Below, in pieces: positions 1 through 8,375 of a stretch of 64,000 nucleotides of DNA (position 1 is the stretch's first letter; each line of letters starts with the position of its first letter). Made by a program: the position numbers and the translations under genes. The DNA comes from Marimonas arenosa. Lineage in GTDB: Bacteria > Pseudomonadota > Alphaproteobacteria > Rhodobacterales > Rhodobacteraceae. The stretch covers positions 992,001 through 1,056,000 of the forward strand of contig NZ_JANHAX010000001.1 of the NCBI RefSeq assembly GCF_030848945.1, read 5' to 3'. Below the pieces are notes generated by a model. It ran no database searches. It saw nothing but the letters and a program-made list of their open reading frames with translations, and was not told the origin of the DNA.

Positions 1-8
1 AGACGCGC

Positions 9-1310
9 ATGCGCTACATGGCCACCTATGACCTGATGGAGTCCTTCCGCAACGCCAACCAGTGGCTTGGCGCAACGGCACTGTCCTTTGCCTCCTACCC
101 GGGCTTCGCGATGGTCCCGAACCCGGCGCTGCAATGGATGGCCGCCTGGGGCGAGGTCACGGAACGCACCTTCCAGCGGATGGTGGTCAAGCCCGACTGG
201 GGTATTCGCACGTTCGTCTGCCCCGATGGCAAGGACCATCTGGTCACGGTCGACACCGTGGTCGAACGCCCGTTCGGCGATCTCATTCACTTCAACGTGG
301 TCGGTCGCGAACCCAACCCGCGCAAGGTGCTGCTGGTGGCGCCGATGTCGGGGCACTACGCCACGCTGCTGCGCTCGACCGTGAAGTCTCTGCTCGTGGA
401 TTGCGAAGTCTACGTCACCGACTGGCACAACGCCCGCGACATCCCTGTCTCCGAAGGCAAGTTCGACGTCGAGGATTATTCCCTCTACCTTGTCGATTTC
501 ATGAAAGAGCTTGGCCCCGACACCCATGTCATCGCGGTCTGCCAGCCGGCACCGCTGACGCTCGCGGCCACGGCTTACCTGGCCGAGCTCGACCCCGACG
601 CCCAGCCGCGTACGCTCACTCTGATCGGCGGCCCGATCGACCCCGACGCCGCCCAGACCGACGTCACCGATTTCGGCGCCCGCGTCACCATGGGCCAGCT
701 CGAAGAAACCATGATCCAGCGCGTCGGCTTCAAGTACAAGGGCGTCGGCCGCATGGTCTATCCCGGCCTGCTTCAGCTCGCCTCGTTCATGTCGATGAAC
801 GGCGAACGCCACACCAAGGCGTTTTCCGACCAGATCATGCGGGTGATGCAGGGCGAAGCCGGCGACCACGACCCGCACAATCGGTTCTATGACGAATACC
901 TCGCGGTGATGGACATGACGGCCGAGTTCTACCTTTCGACCGTCGAACGCGTCTTCAAGAACCGCGAGATTGCCAAGAACGAATTCGTCGTCAACGGCCA
1001 CAAGGTCGACATCGGCAAGATCACCACTGTCGCCGTCAAGACCGTCGAAGGCGAGAAGGACGACATTTCCGCCCCCGGTCAATGCGTCGCCGCACTCGAT
1101 CTCTGCACCGGCCTGCCCGACGAGAAAAAGGCGCAACACGTCGAACCGGGGGCTGGCCATTACGGCATCTTCGCCGGGTCGTCCTGGCGTAACAACATCC
1201 GTCCGCTGGTCCTCGACTTCATCGACGCCAATGCCGATGGCCCCAGCCCACGCGCCTCGGCGCGTAAGCCCAAGGTCAAGAAGGCGGCCAACAAGAACGC
1301 CGCCGCCTGA
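9..1310 (+). CDS. phaZ: Intracellular poly(3-hydroxybutyrate) depolymerase
   Basis: The 433-residue protein should degrade stored PHB granules in the cytoplasm. It belongs to the intracellular depolymerase family whose nucleophile is Cys instead of Ser: the lipase-box equivalent reads VCQPA with Cys178, and a late GAGHYG motif can supply the catalytic His. No signal peptide is present, as expected for the intracellular type. The C-terminus is a Lys/Ala-rich tail (KPKVKKAANKNAAA) like the basic tails of granule-associated proteins. The start lies nine bases into the window, so the upstream context and ribosome site are not visible; the Met at residue 4 is an alternative start. The partner synthase phaC is not in the window; in relatives it is often divergent, which would put it just left of the edge. 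Confidence 0.93.
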   Translation: MRYMATYDLMESFRNANQWLGATALSFASYPGFAMVPNPALQWMAAWGEVTERTFQRMVVKPDWGIRTFVCPDGKDHLVTVDTVVERPFGDLIHFNVVGREPNPRKVLLVAPMSGHYATLLRSTVKSLLVDCEVYVTDWHNARDIPVSEGKFDVEDYSLYLVDFMKELGPDTHVIAVCQPAPLTLAATAYLAELDPDAQPRTLTLIGGPIDPDAAQTDVTDFGARVTMGQLEETMIQRVGFKYKGVGRMVYPGLLQLASFMSMNGERHTKAFSDQIMRVMQGEAGDHDPHNRFYDEYLAVMDMTAEFYLSTVERVFKNREIAKNEFVVNGHKVDIGKITTVAVKTVEGEKDDISAPGQCVAALDLCTGLPDEKKAQHVEPGAGHYGIFAGSSWRNNIRPLVLDFIDANADGPSPRASARKPKVKKAANKNAAA

Positions 1311-1696
1311 GCCACCCACGCCTGTCGGTCGGATTGACCGGACATCGCCGGAAAAGCTCCGCCGAGCCGCCCAGCGGCCCGCCAGGAAGCGCTTGCGCCG
1401 GCATTGGGACATCGAGAAATACCTTAACCGTTCGGAACAAGCTCTCAGCGTAACCGCAGTTGGCCCGGCGCGGACATTGATCCGGAACATCGCTGGCCCG
1501 GACCAACGCCACGGGCCGCCGGCCCGGCTTGTTCCTCAGACAAGCCGCACGCTCCCACCCGGTCCACCACACCCGGGGGCCGGCCCCGGATGTGTCCTTC
1601 CCTTGAACCCTAAAGACTGAACACTCACGACAATCCCGGGGTGGACGCCGAGGCCGGTTTCGGATTTCCTGAGTCCACAAGAAAGCCACGTTAGGA
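1311..1696. other. Intergenic region, no gene recognised
   Basis: About 385 bases between phaZ and the GFA-like gene. A GGGCC-GCC-GGCCC self-complementary stretch lies near 1513, but no T-run follows it. The open frames here have no family resemblance. It probably holds the phaZ terminator and the promoter of the next gene, but neither is clear. Confidence 0.4.
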
Positions 1697-2272
1697 ATGC
1701 AGATGACCGAACTCGCGTTCTCCTGCGCCTGCGGCCATGTCAAAGGGCGCCTCGACGTGCCGTCGCGGCGGGCCGGCAACCACGTGGTCTGCCACTGCCC
1801 GGACTGCCGTGCCGCCGAGATCCATCTTGGCCAGCCTGATCCGGCACCAAACGGCGTCGAGATCTGGCAGACCACCCCCGACCGCGTGACCATCGACGCG
1901 GGCGCCGATCAACTTGCCCTGATCCAGCTGTCCCCCAAGGGCCTGTTCCGCTGGCACGCGCGCTGCTGTGGCGCACCGCTGTTCAACACCCTGCGCAGTC
2001 GCCGCCTGCCCTTCGTCGGCATCCCCGCCAAACGGCTTTCCGACACGGCACCGCTCGGCCCGATCACCACCCGCGCCTTCATGGCCAAGCCCGGCGGCGG
2101 CTACGAGCACGACGGCTTCTCCCGGGCCGGCATCAAGATCAGTTCGATGATGCTCGGGGCTCTTGTCTCGGGCCGCTGGCGCGACACCCCGTTTTTCAAC
2201 GCCGCGGGACACCCGGTCGTTGCGCCGCATGTGCTCACCAGGGACGAACGCCGCACCGCCTATGGCGGCTGA
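1697..2272 (+). CDS. GFA/CENP-V-like zinc-binding protein (DUF6151 type)
   Basis: A 191-residue protein with the cysteine pattern of glutathione-dependent formaldehyde-activating (GFA) folds: CACG near residues 10-13, CHCPDC near 32-37, and a CCGAPLF segment near 95. These would bind one or two structural/catalytic zinc ions. The family is mostly uncharacterised, and activity on S-hydroxymethyl-glutathione is not implied by the fold alone. The DUF6151 subgroup name is my recollection of relatives with this length and the RWHARCCG motif. The gene stands alone on the plus strand, convergent with the small membrane protein that follows. ATG at 1697 is used; a second ATG (codon 3) is possible. 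No ribosome site stands out. Confidence 0.7.
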   Translation: MQMTELAFSCACGHVKGRLDVPSRRAGNHVVCHCPDCRAAEIHLGQPDPAPNGVEIWQTTPDRVTIDAGADQLALIQLSPKGLFRWHARCCGAPLFNTLRSRRLPFVGIPAKRLSDTAPLGPITTRAFMAKPGGGYEHDGFSRAGIKISSMMLGALVSGRWRDTPFFNAAGHPVVAPHVLTRDERRTAYGG

Positions 2273-2281
2273 GCGGCCAGG

Positions 2282-2512
2282 CTAGCGGTCCCGTCCCGCC
2301 CACCATCGCCAGATCGGCAGGACATCGGCCGCTGCGACGGCAATGCCAAGCGGGATCATCCAGAACCCGAGCACGGGCAGGAAGCCGAACACGCCGCCCA
2401 CGATCAGCGCAAGGCCAAGGACCAGCCGCAACCCCGGCGGAATATGTCGCCGGGCCCACATCCGGGTGGCCCGGGCATATTGCCTGACGCCCTTCCACCC
2501 CGCGTGTTTCAT
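2282..2512 (-). CDS. Small inner-membrane protein
   Basis: About 76 residues starting MKHAGWKGVRQ. The start chosen overlaps the stop of the upstream hydrolase as ATGA (2509-2512), a typical translational-coupling junction. An in-frame start 27 bases earlier exists but would overlap far more. The N-terminus is basic and amphipathic, followed by two hydrophobic segments (LRLVLGLALIVGGVFGFL and WMIPLGIAVAAADVL) separated by a short turn, so a two-helix hairpin with cytoplasmic ends is likely. Rhodobacteraceae commonly carry such short membrane proteins, but no function is known. It is co-oriented and probably co-transcribed with the hydrolase at 2509-3219. Confidence 0.7.
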   Translation of the reverse strand: MKHAGWKGVRQYARATRMWARRHIPPGLRLVLGLALIVGGVFGFLPVLGFWMIPLGIAVAAADVLPIWRWWAGRDR

Positions 2513-3219
2513 TTCAGCACGAACGGTTGCGTCATCCACTCACGCAACAACCCGGTCACGATCTCGGGGGCCTCCAGCGTCGGCACATGGCCCGCTTCTT
2601 CGAGGATCTCCAGCCGCGCGTACGGTATAAGTTCCGCCATGAACGTGTGCCGCTTGGGCGGGGTCAACCCATCGTGCGCACCACACAGCACCAGCGCCGG
2701 CACCTTGCACTTGCGCAGGGTGGACTGCTGGTCGCGACGCCGTTGCAGGGCCCGCACCTGGCGCAGGAAGACCTGCGGCCCGAGAGCCTGCGCCATCTCG
2801 AGCATCTGCGCCAGCACCTCCATCCGCTTCGCCCCCGGCGCGAGGTAGTCCGGCTTCAGAAACCCGCGCATCACCTCGTCGAGCTTGCCGGCCTTGACCC
2901 CGACGATCATCGGCTCGTAGGCGGCGGCGCTCTGCGGCGTCTCGGCCAGCGGATTGGTGTCCATCAGGCACAGCCGCGTCACCCGCTCGGGCGCACGCCG
3001 CAGGATTTCCATCGCGATGATGCCGCCCATCGACAGCCCCGCCAGTGCGAATTTCTGCGGCAGGCCCATCAGGATATCCGAGGCGATCTCCTCGATCCGC
3101 TCGCCGCGCGTGGCGCAGGCCACCATGACGTTCATCTCGCGGCTCAGCGCCTCGATCTGCGGACCGTAAAGCCGGGCGTCACACATCATTCCCGGCACCA
3201 GAACCAGCGCTTCGCTCAT
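2509..3219 (-). CDS. Alpha/beta-hydrolase family protein
   Basis: A 236-residue single-domain hydrolase. The nucleophile elbow is GLSMGG (Ser near residue 83), the oxyanion region is LVPGMMCDARLYGPQ at the N-terminus, an acidic member sits in LCGAHDGLTPP and the His in EEAGHVPTLEAP. This pattern fits soluble esterase/lactonase-like enzymes of the BioH/MhpC type. The substrate cannot be read from sequence. There is no signal peptide, so it is cytoplasmic. ATG at 3219 follows an AAGGAGCAGG stretch on the minus strand, a good ribosome site. It precedes and overlaps the small membrane protein by four bases. Confidence 0.85.
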   Translation of the reverse strand: MSEALVLVPGMMCDARLYGPQIEALSREMNVMVACATRGERIEEIASDILMGLPQKFALAGLSMGGIIAMEILRRAPERVTRLCLMDTNPLAETPQSAAAYEPMIVGVKAGKLDEVMRGFLKPDYLAPGAKRMEVLAQMLEMAQALGPQVFLRQVRALQRRRDQQSTLRKCKVPALVLCGAHDGLTPPKRHTFMAELIPYARLEILEEAGHVPTLEAPEIVTGLLREWMTQPFVLK

Positions 3220-3298
3220 GGGATTCCCTGCTCCTTGTTCGTTGGCCCCAACTTGGCCATCTGGTCCGCGCCGTCAACCGGCATTCCACCGCGGTACG

Positions 3299-3940
3299 CT
3301 ATCCTCCGCCAATCGGGCGCAGCGCACGGAAGGCTGGGAAATCGGCATAGCGCGCCTGGCGCGTCGCCAACGGCTCGCCCGGCGCCTCCCCGCGCCGCAC
3401 AAGCGTGCCGCGCGGCGCGATGTAGGACGAGATCTGCCGCCACGGCGCGGGCCGCCAGCTGATGTTGAAGGCACAGAGCTTGGGGAAAAACCAGAGCTCG
3501 GAATACGGCAGGTGATCGTGAACCCACCACGCCAGGTCGCGCCAGTCCCGCCCCTTTTCATACTGATCGGCGAACCACGGGATCACGATGCTCGCCCCGG
3601 CAATCGCCTCCGCTCCACTCGCCCGGTCCCAGATATGGCATTCCTGCGGATGATCGTTGCGGGCGCAGTTCAACCCGTTTTCATTGCCGAAGCGATTGAG
3701 GCTGGCCGCGCGATACCCCGAGCGCACCGCCACCCGGCCGAAGGTCTCCTCCAGCGGATCGAGCAGCACCGTGCACAAGGCCCGCCCGTTCTCAATCGCG
3801 AGATCGGGATCGTCGGGGATATTCTGGAGCTGGTGGAAATTGCCGATCTCGGAATAAAGAAACTCGCGCATGTAGAAATGATCCGACAGCCGCACCCGGC
3901 CCAGCGTCTCGAGGCTCCACATGCTTCCGGGTTTGCGCAT
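3299..3940 (-). CDS. Conserved hypothetical protein, possibly peptidase M15-like
   Basis: A 213-residue protein lacking a signal peptide. The first third (HFYMREFLYSE, then ENGRALCTVLLDPLEE followed by VRSGYRAASLN) resembles the opening of peptidase M15-like D-Ala-D-Ala carboxypeptidase folds, in which a 'RSGYR' strand precedes the zinc site. Later HPQECHIWD and HDHLPYSELWFF could provide His/Asp ligands, but the canonical HxxGxAxD motif is absent, so enzymatic activity is uncertain. The gene runs leftward with the VOC gene upstream of it (15-base gap) and is probably part of the same transcript. Function unknown. Confidence 0.65.
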   Translation of the reverse strand: MRKPGSMWSLETLGRVRLSDHFYMREFLYSEIGNFHQLQNIPDDPDLAIENGRALCTVLLDPLEETFGRVAVRSGYRAASLNRFGNENGLNCARNDHPQECHIWDRASGAEAIAGASIVIPWFADQYEKGRDWRDLAWWVHDHLPYSELWFFPKLCAFNISWRPAPWRQISSYIAPRGTLVRRGEAPGEPLATRQARYADFPAFRALRPIGGG

Positions 3941-3955
3941 CTTCGCGGGCGGGCT

Positions 3956-4402
3956 TCAGCCCGCCTCCCCCGACGCGTAGCCGCCCCAGCGAAACGTGCC
4001 CTCGTCCGAAAGCGGCGAAAACGGGTTCCACGCCACCTCCCAGACATGCCCTTCCGGATCGGAGAAATAGCCAATATGCCCGCCCCAGAACACGTCATGC
4101 GCCTCTTTAAGGATCTCCGCCCCCGCGGCGCGGGCCGTGTCCAGAACCTGCGCCACCTCGACCTTGTCGCGCACGTTATAGGCATAGGTCGCCGCCCCTG
4201 TGCCCAACCGCTCGGGCTTCACCCCCATGTCCCGCGCCAGATCCTCCAGCGGGTAAAGCCCCAGGCTCTGACCGATCAGATCAAACACCACGATCCCCTC
4301 GGGTGCTTCGACCCTTGTCCAGCCCAGCGCCTCATAAAACGCCGCCGCGCGGTTTGGATCGCGCACGCCCAGCGTGATCAGTGATACCCTCTGGTCCATC
4401 AT
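3956..4402 (-). CDS. VOC superfamily (glyoxalase/bleomycin-resistance fold) protein
   Basis: A 148-residue protein with two beta-alpha-beta-beta-beta modules: LITLGVRDPNRAAAFYEALGW at the N-terminus and GYFSDPEGHVWEVAWNP at the C-terminus, typical of vicinal-oxygen-chelate proteins. The Glu in HVWEVAW is in the usual metal-ligand position. Substrate unknown; relatives range from lyases to antibiotic-binding proteins. It overlaps the upstream hydrolase gene by four bases (4399-4402) and so is translationally coupled to it. Confidence 0.85.
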   Translation of the reverse strand: MMDQRVSLITLGVRDPNRAAAFYEALGWTRVEAPEGIVVFDLIGQSLGLYPLEDLARDMGVKPERLGTGAATYAYNVRDKVEVAQVLDTARAAGAEILKEAHDVFWGGHIGYFSDPEGHVWEVAWNPFSPLSDEGTFRWGGYASGEAG

Positions 4403-5394
4403 ACCCCCTTCAGCCAGTCCAGCATCACCTTCACCGTCGGCTCAGTGTTCCCGGGCGAAGCGATCCAACCGGCGATCACGTGCCAATTGTCGACCACGTC
4501 GGCGTCGTCGGGCAGCGGCACCACCGTGGCCGGCATACCGGACTTGCGACCCCAAGCGGCCGCGATCCGGTCGGTCACGTTGGCCTCCACCACCTGGTCC
4601 TTGTGCGAGTAATAGAACAATGTCGGCACCGCGACGCCGGAATAATCCTGCGCCGCGGCGTGTTTCACCAGCGCCGCCAGCGTGGTCACCGCTGCGAGCG
4701 GATAGCGCGTGGTCCAGTAGGTCGCCTGCGCCTCGCTGGTAGGCTCCCAGCTGCGCTCGCGCCCGGCCAGCAGCGGCAGCCAGTAACGCGCCCCGGGCAG
4801 GGTCAGCAACCAGGCCTTGGGATCGTTGATGGCGAAATTTGGTGATACGAAGGCAATCGCTTTCACCCGCTCCTGCCCACCGGGCCGCACCATCGCTTCG
4901 GCCACCAGCGTGCAGCCGGTGGAGGTGGCGATCACGATCACCTCGTCGCCGACCGCGCGCGCTACCGCCAGGGCTTCCTCGACATCGTGCACCCAGTCCT
5001 TCACCCGTGGCTCGCCCATCGCCGCGCCGGGCCGGCCATGGCCTTTCAACCGCGCGAAAACAAGGTTGGCGCCATAGGCGTCGGCCACCTTGTCCGGCAC
5101 CGGCCTGAGTTCCTCGGACGTGGCGGAAAACCCGTGCACATAGAGAACTGAAACCGGCGTTCGGGTTTCGGGCGCCCCGGCCCAGATCACCCGCTTTTCC
5201 ACCCCTGCGGTCAAATCGTCATAGGGCGCTTCTACGGCGGCAAGATAGGTGTCCACCCCGCCTTGCAGCACCTTGGAATCGAAGGTCACGTTCACCTCCA
5301 CCGGTTCATATGGCCCGAAAACCCAGGCCGCGCCGCCCAGCGGCAACAGCGCCACAAGCCCCCGGCTCAGCCAGCTGCGAACCGGGCGGATCAT
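4399..5394 (-). CDS. Alpha/beta-hydrolase with N-terminal membrane anchor or signal
   Basis: 331 residues. The first ~28 residues (RSWLSRGLVALLPLGGAAWVFG) form a basic-hydrophobic segment consistent with an uncleaved anchor or signal sequence. The hydrolase core follows: LYVHGFSATSEE (oxyanion loop), ATSTGCT as nucleophile elbow (Ser near residue 158), and DNWHVIAGW near the C-terminus for the His. YYSHKDQVVE carries a possible acidic residue. This resembles monoacylglycerol-lipase/carboxylesterase-type enzymes. The start overlaps the stop of the next upstream hydrolase (5391-5394, ATGA), so the two hydrolases and the VOC protein form a tightly coupled operon. Confidence 0.82.
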   Translation of the reverse strand: MIRPVRSWLSRGLVALLPLGGAAWVFGPYEPVEVNVTFDSKVLQGGVDTYLAAVEAPYDDLTAGVEKRVIWAGAPETRTPVSVLYVHGFSATSEELRPVPDKVADAYGANLVFARLKGHGRPGAAMGEPRVKDWVHDVEEALAVARAVGDEVIVIATSTGCTLVAEAMVRPGGQERVKAIAFVSPNFAINDPKAWLLTLPGARYWLPLLAGRERSWEPTSEAQATYWTTRYPLAAVTTLAALVKHAAAQDYSGVAVPTLFYYSHKDQVVEANVTDRIAAAWGRKSGMPATVVPLPDDADVVDNWHVIAGWIASPGNTEPTVKVMLDWLKGV

Positions 5395-6140
5395 ACCCCG
5401 GCCCGCGCGATGACCTCTTCGACCGCTGCCTCCATCAGCCCCAGGCAGGTCTCGTCGGAAAAGCGGTGATCGGCGTCCTTGACCAGCGTTAGTCGCATGT
5501 CAGGACCGTCCGCATGTTCCAGCAACCGAACCGCGGTGGCCAGCGACACCGCGGTATCCGCGGTGCCCTGCAGCATGCGCACCGGGAACCGCAATTCCAG
5601 CGGCGTGCGCAACACCAGCCGCTGCCGGCCGTCCTCGATCATCCGCCGGGTGATGACATAGGGCTCCATGTAGTCGCTGGGCAGTTCGACATGGCCCACC
5701 TCCTCCAGCTGCGTCTTCTGCTCATCGGTGAACTCGGCCCAATAGCCGTCCTCGGTGAAATCCGGCGCTGCGGCGATGGTGACCATGCCGGCGATCCGGT
5801 CCGGCACCGCGCGCGCCAGCAAAAGTGCCTGCCAGCCGCCCATCGACGAGCCCACGACCACCACCGGCTCCTCGGTCTGCGCGGAGATGGCGGCTACCGT
5901 GTCCTCGTGCCAGTCGCCGATACAACCGTCCGTGAACGCCCCCGCGCTCTCACCATGTCCGGAATAGTCGAATCGCAGGAACGCCCGCCCCGTTCGCCGC
6001 GCCCAATCCTCGAGATACACCGCCTTGGTGCCCTCCATGTCGGATTTCAGCCCGCCGCAGAACACCACGCAGGGCCCCTGCCCATCGGTCTTGTGATAGG
6101 CCAGCCTGCGCCCTTGCGGCGTGTCGAGAAACTCGGTCAT
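5391..6140 (-). CDS. Alpha/beta-hydrolase (ABHD10-like esterase family)
   Basis: About 249 residues starting MTEFLDTPQGRRLAYHK. This start has an AGGGGC ribosome site just upstream on the minus strand; the open frame extends 18 codons further but without family support. Motifs: VVFCGGLKSDMEGTK (oxyanion strand), LRFDYSGHGESAG, GSSMGGW nucleophile elbow (Ser near residue 97), DADHRFSDE with the catalytic His. The FCGGLKSDM and FDYSGHGES combination is characteristic of the ABHD10-type serine hydrolases common in alphaproteobacteria. Overlaps the next gene by four bases. Confidence 0.85.
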   Translation of the reverse strand: MTEFLDTPQGRRLAYHKTDGQGPCVVFCGGLKSDMEGTKAVYLEDWARRTGRAFLRFDYSGHGESAGAFTDGCIGDWHEDTVAAISAQTEEPVVVVGSSMGGWQALLLARAVPDRIAGMVTIAAAPDFTEDGYWAEFTDEQKTQLEEVGHVELPSDYMEPYVITRRMIEDGRQRLVLRTPLELRFPVRMLQGTADTAVSLATAVRLLEHADGPDMRLTLVKDADHRFSDETCLGLMEAAVEEVIARAGV

Positions 6141-6194
6141 GTCTTGCCCCTGTTGTCGTCGCCCAACGCTAACGGCCCGATCCCGGCGCCGCAA

Positions 6195-7463
6195 TCACCC
6201 TTCCGCTTCCCGCAGCCCGGCCGCCACCCCGGCGCCCGCCGTCGCCATCGCGGCAAACAGCGCCAGTGTCACCTCGGCGCCGGCCATCGCCGCCAGCGCT
6301 CCGAACACGCCCGTGCCCAGAAGCAGCACCCCGATCGCGGTATTCGCCACCGCCGTATAGGCCAGTCGCCGATCTTCCGGCGCCATGTCGGTGAGATAGA
6401 TCGAGCGTCCCTGCCGCACCCCGTGATAGGCGATCATCAACGCAAACAGCACCAGCGGCAGGGCCCAGACCGTGTCCACCAGCCCCAGGGCCCGCAGCAC
6501 AAGCGCCGCGGCCAGCGCCGCCGCGCCGGACAGCCCGGCATAGATCAGCACCCGGCGCGACGACCGGTCGGCCAGCCGACCCCAGACATAGGACGACACC
6601 AGCGAGGCCACCGCCGACGCCAGCACCAGCGCCCCCAGTCGCTCGAACGCCCGGTTGCCGGCCTCCGCCGCCATCAGCACGAGATAGGGCGGGGCCAGAG
6701 CGGTCGAGACCAGCAGACCCCTCGCGATCACGAACCGCCCCAGTTCCGGCGCGTCCCACAACAGCCGCATCTGTCCCAGCGCCGCGCGCCAGCCGGTGCC
6801 GGTTGTGCCCGGCCTGGCCTCTTCGCGCAGCCCGGCGAACACGACCGCGGCCAACAGGAAACCCACCGCCGCCAGCCCTATCGCGCCAATCACGATCGAC
6901 ATCCGACCGACCGGCGCCGCCATCAGGACAAGCGCGAAACCGATCACCACCGCCGCTCCTGCCGAGGCTGCCAGCCCCGTGGCCGCGCCCCGCCGCGCCT
7001 TGCCGACGGTCTTGCCCAGCACGTCCTTGTAGCTCACCGAGGCGACCGACCGCGCCACCGACAGAACCGCCAGAGCGGCGCAGACCGCGATCCCCGCCGC
7101 CGCGCCCTGCATCGTCAGCGCCACGATCAGGATCACCACCAGCATTGCCCCCTGCACCGCCGCCGCCCCGGCCCAGGCCCATTTCCGGCGGGCCAGGCCA
7201 TGGATATGCGGCGCCGTGAACAGTTGCGGCAACAGTGCGCCCGCCTCGCGGATCGGCACCAGCAACCCGACGAACACGGCCGGCGCCGACAGCGCCGCCA
7301 GCAGCCAGCTTAGCACCAGCTTGGGGTCGAACAGACCGTCTGCCGACTTGGTCAATGACAGAGCGCCGACATGGCCAAGCCAGTTGCCGGGTTCGTCGGC
7401 ATGCACGTCTTTCGCCCGCGCCCCCGACCAAGCCTCATAGATGCGAACGGACCGGGCCGTCAC
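6195..7463 (-). CDS. MFS family transporter
   Basis: 422 residues with about eleven or twelve hydrophobic segments and the internal symmetry of a major facilitator protein. A loop GRLADRSSRRVLIYAG near residue 290 matches the MFS 'GxLaDrxxrrr' signature between helices 8 and 9. The first ~50 residues are hydrophilic (SGARAKDVHADEPGN) before helix 1. Substrate unknown; the lack of relatives with characterised cargo and the neighbouring creatininase-family enzyme give only weak hints. Its start overlaps the stop of the creatininase-like gene (7460-7463), so the two are coupled. Confidence 0.85.
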   Translation of the reverse strand: MTARSVRIYEAWSGARAKDVHADEPGNWLGHVGALSLTKSADGLFDPKLVLSWLLAALSAPAVFVGLLVPIREAGALLPQLFTAPHIHGLARRKWAWAGAAAVQGAMLVVILIVALTMQGAAAGIAVCAALAVLSVARSVASVSYKDVLGKTVGKARRGAATGLAASAGAAVVIGFALVLMAAPVGRMSIVIGAIGLAAVGFLLAAVVFAGLREEARPGTTGTGWRAALGQMRLLWDAPELGRFVIARGLLVSTALAPPYLVLMAAEAGNRAFERLGALVLASAVASLVSSYVWGRLADRSSRRVLIYAGLSGAAALAAALVLRALGLVDTVWALPLVLFALMIAYHGVRQGRSIYLTDMAPEDRRLAYTAVANTAIGVLLLGTGVFGALAAMAGAEVTLALFAAMATAGAGVAAGLREAEG

Positions 7464-8269
7464 CGGCGGAACGGCACGCCGCCCGTACCCTCGCCACGCA
7501 GGTCCCGCGGCGGTGCCCAGGTCTCGGGATCAAGGATCAGCGCCGCGATCGCCTCGGCCCCGATCTCGATCAGCCGCTCGCCTTTTTCGGCATTGGCCCG
7601 CGCCGGGTTGCCCGCCAGCCCGTTGGCGGTGACATGCGCGAAGGGCCGCCAGCGATAGCCCGCCTGCCCCGCCTTGAGAAACTTCGGCCCGCCGGCGTTC
7701 TGCGCGATCTGACCCAACTCGGTATCGTCCACCAGATCCGCCTCCAGCGCCATCATCATCGAGGTCTCGGCCTCGCAGGCATGCTGCATCCCCTCCTGGT
7801 CCTCGAGCACCTCGCGATACGCGTCCGTCGCTTCCATCGGATAGCAGGCGAAAACCAGCGTCGCCTCGGACTCCGGCGCAAACTCGTCGATGAATTGCTG
7901 ACAGGCAATGATATTGCCGCCATGGCTGTTCGAAATCAGGATGTCGCGAAAGCCGTGCCGGGTGATCGCCGTGACAAGATCGCGCAGCACCGCCCGGAAC
8001 GTGTCATGGCTCAGCGTCAGCGTGCCGCCAAACGGCATGTGATGCTCGCTCAGCCCGGACCAGACCACCGGCGTGACCACCACCGGTCGCGTGTCGCTGG
8101 CCTTCCGCGCCGCCCGCAGGGCAATCTCCTGCCCCAGTCTCGTATCAACCATCGTTGGCAGATGCGGCCCGTGCTGCTCGATCGAGGCCACCGGCAGGAT
8201 CACCACCGCGTTCTGCTCCGCCAGCGCGCGCAGCTCCTGCGCTTTCAGCTTTTCCCAGGCGACGTCCAT
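7460..8269 (-). CDS. Creatininase-family amidohydrolase
   Basis: 269 residues with the family metal-site signature LPVASIEQHGPHLP near residues 25-38 (Glu and His ligands), DTRLG for the bridging Asp, NSHGGN near residue 123, and CEAETSMMMAL with a late Glu. The family includes creatininase and the MftE/F420-type peptidases and formamide hydrolases; the natural substrate is not deducible here. No signal peptide. ATG at 8269 is preceded by GGATGAGAAA. Four-base overlap with the MFS gene suggests that hydrolysis and transport act on the same compound, but this is inference. Confidence 0.88.
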   Translation of the reverse strand: MDVAWEKLKAQELRALAEQNAVVILPVASIEQHGPHLPTMVDTRLGQEIALRAARKASDTRPVVVTPVVWSGLSEHHMPFGGTLTLSHDTFRAVLRDLVTAITRHGFRDILISNSHGGNIIACQQFIDEFAPESEATLVFACYPMEATDAYREVLEDQEGMQHACEAETSMMMALEADLVDDTELGQIAQNAGGPKFLKAGQAGYRWRPFAHVTANGLAGNPARANAEKGERLIEIGAEAIAALILDPETWAPPRDLRGEGTGGVPFRR

Positions 8270-8375
8270 TTTCTCATCCTTCGACCATGCCGCCTAAGAT
8301 AAGCACATCACCGATTTGACTGCCAGCGGGACCGCGCCCCCAAGGGCCTTGGCGGCAACGACACCGTGCAGGTCG

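Noticed and set aside
62..892. Long open frames overlapping phaZ in another frame
   Set aside because: They are shadow frames caused by high GC: Arg/Pro/Ala-rich translations with no family resemblance, on top of a well-supported gene.
6169..7431. Long minus-strand frame over the MFS transporter
   Set aside because: Gly/Arg/Ala-rich low-complexity product in the wrong frame; the MFS frame has the membrane helices and motifs.
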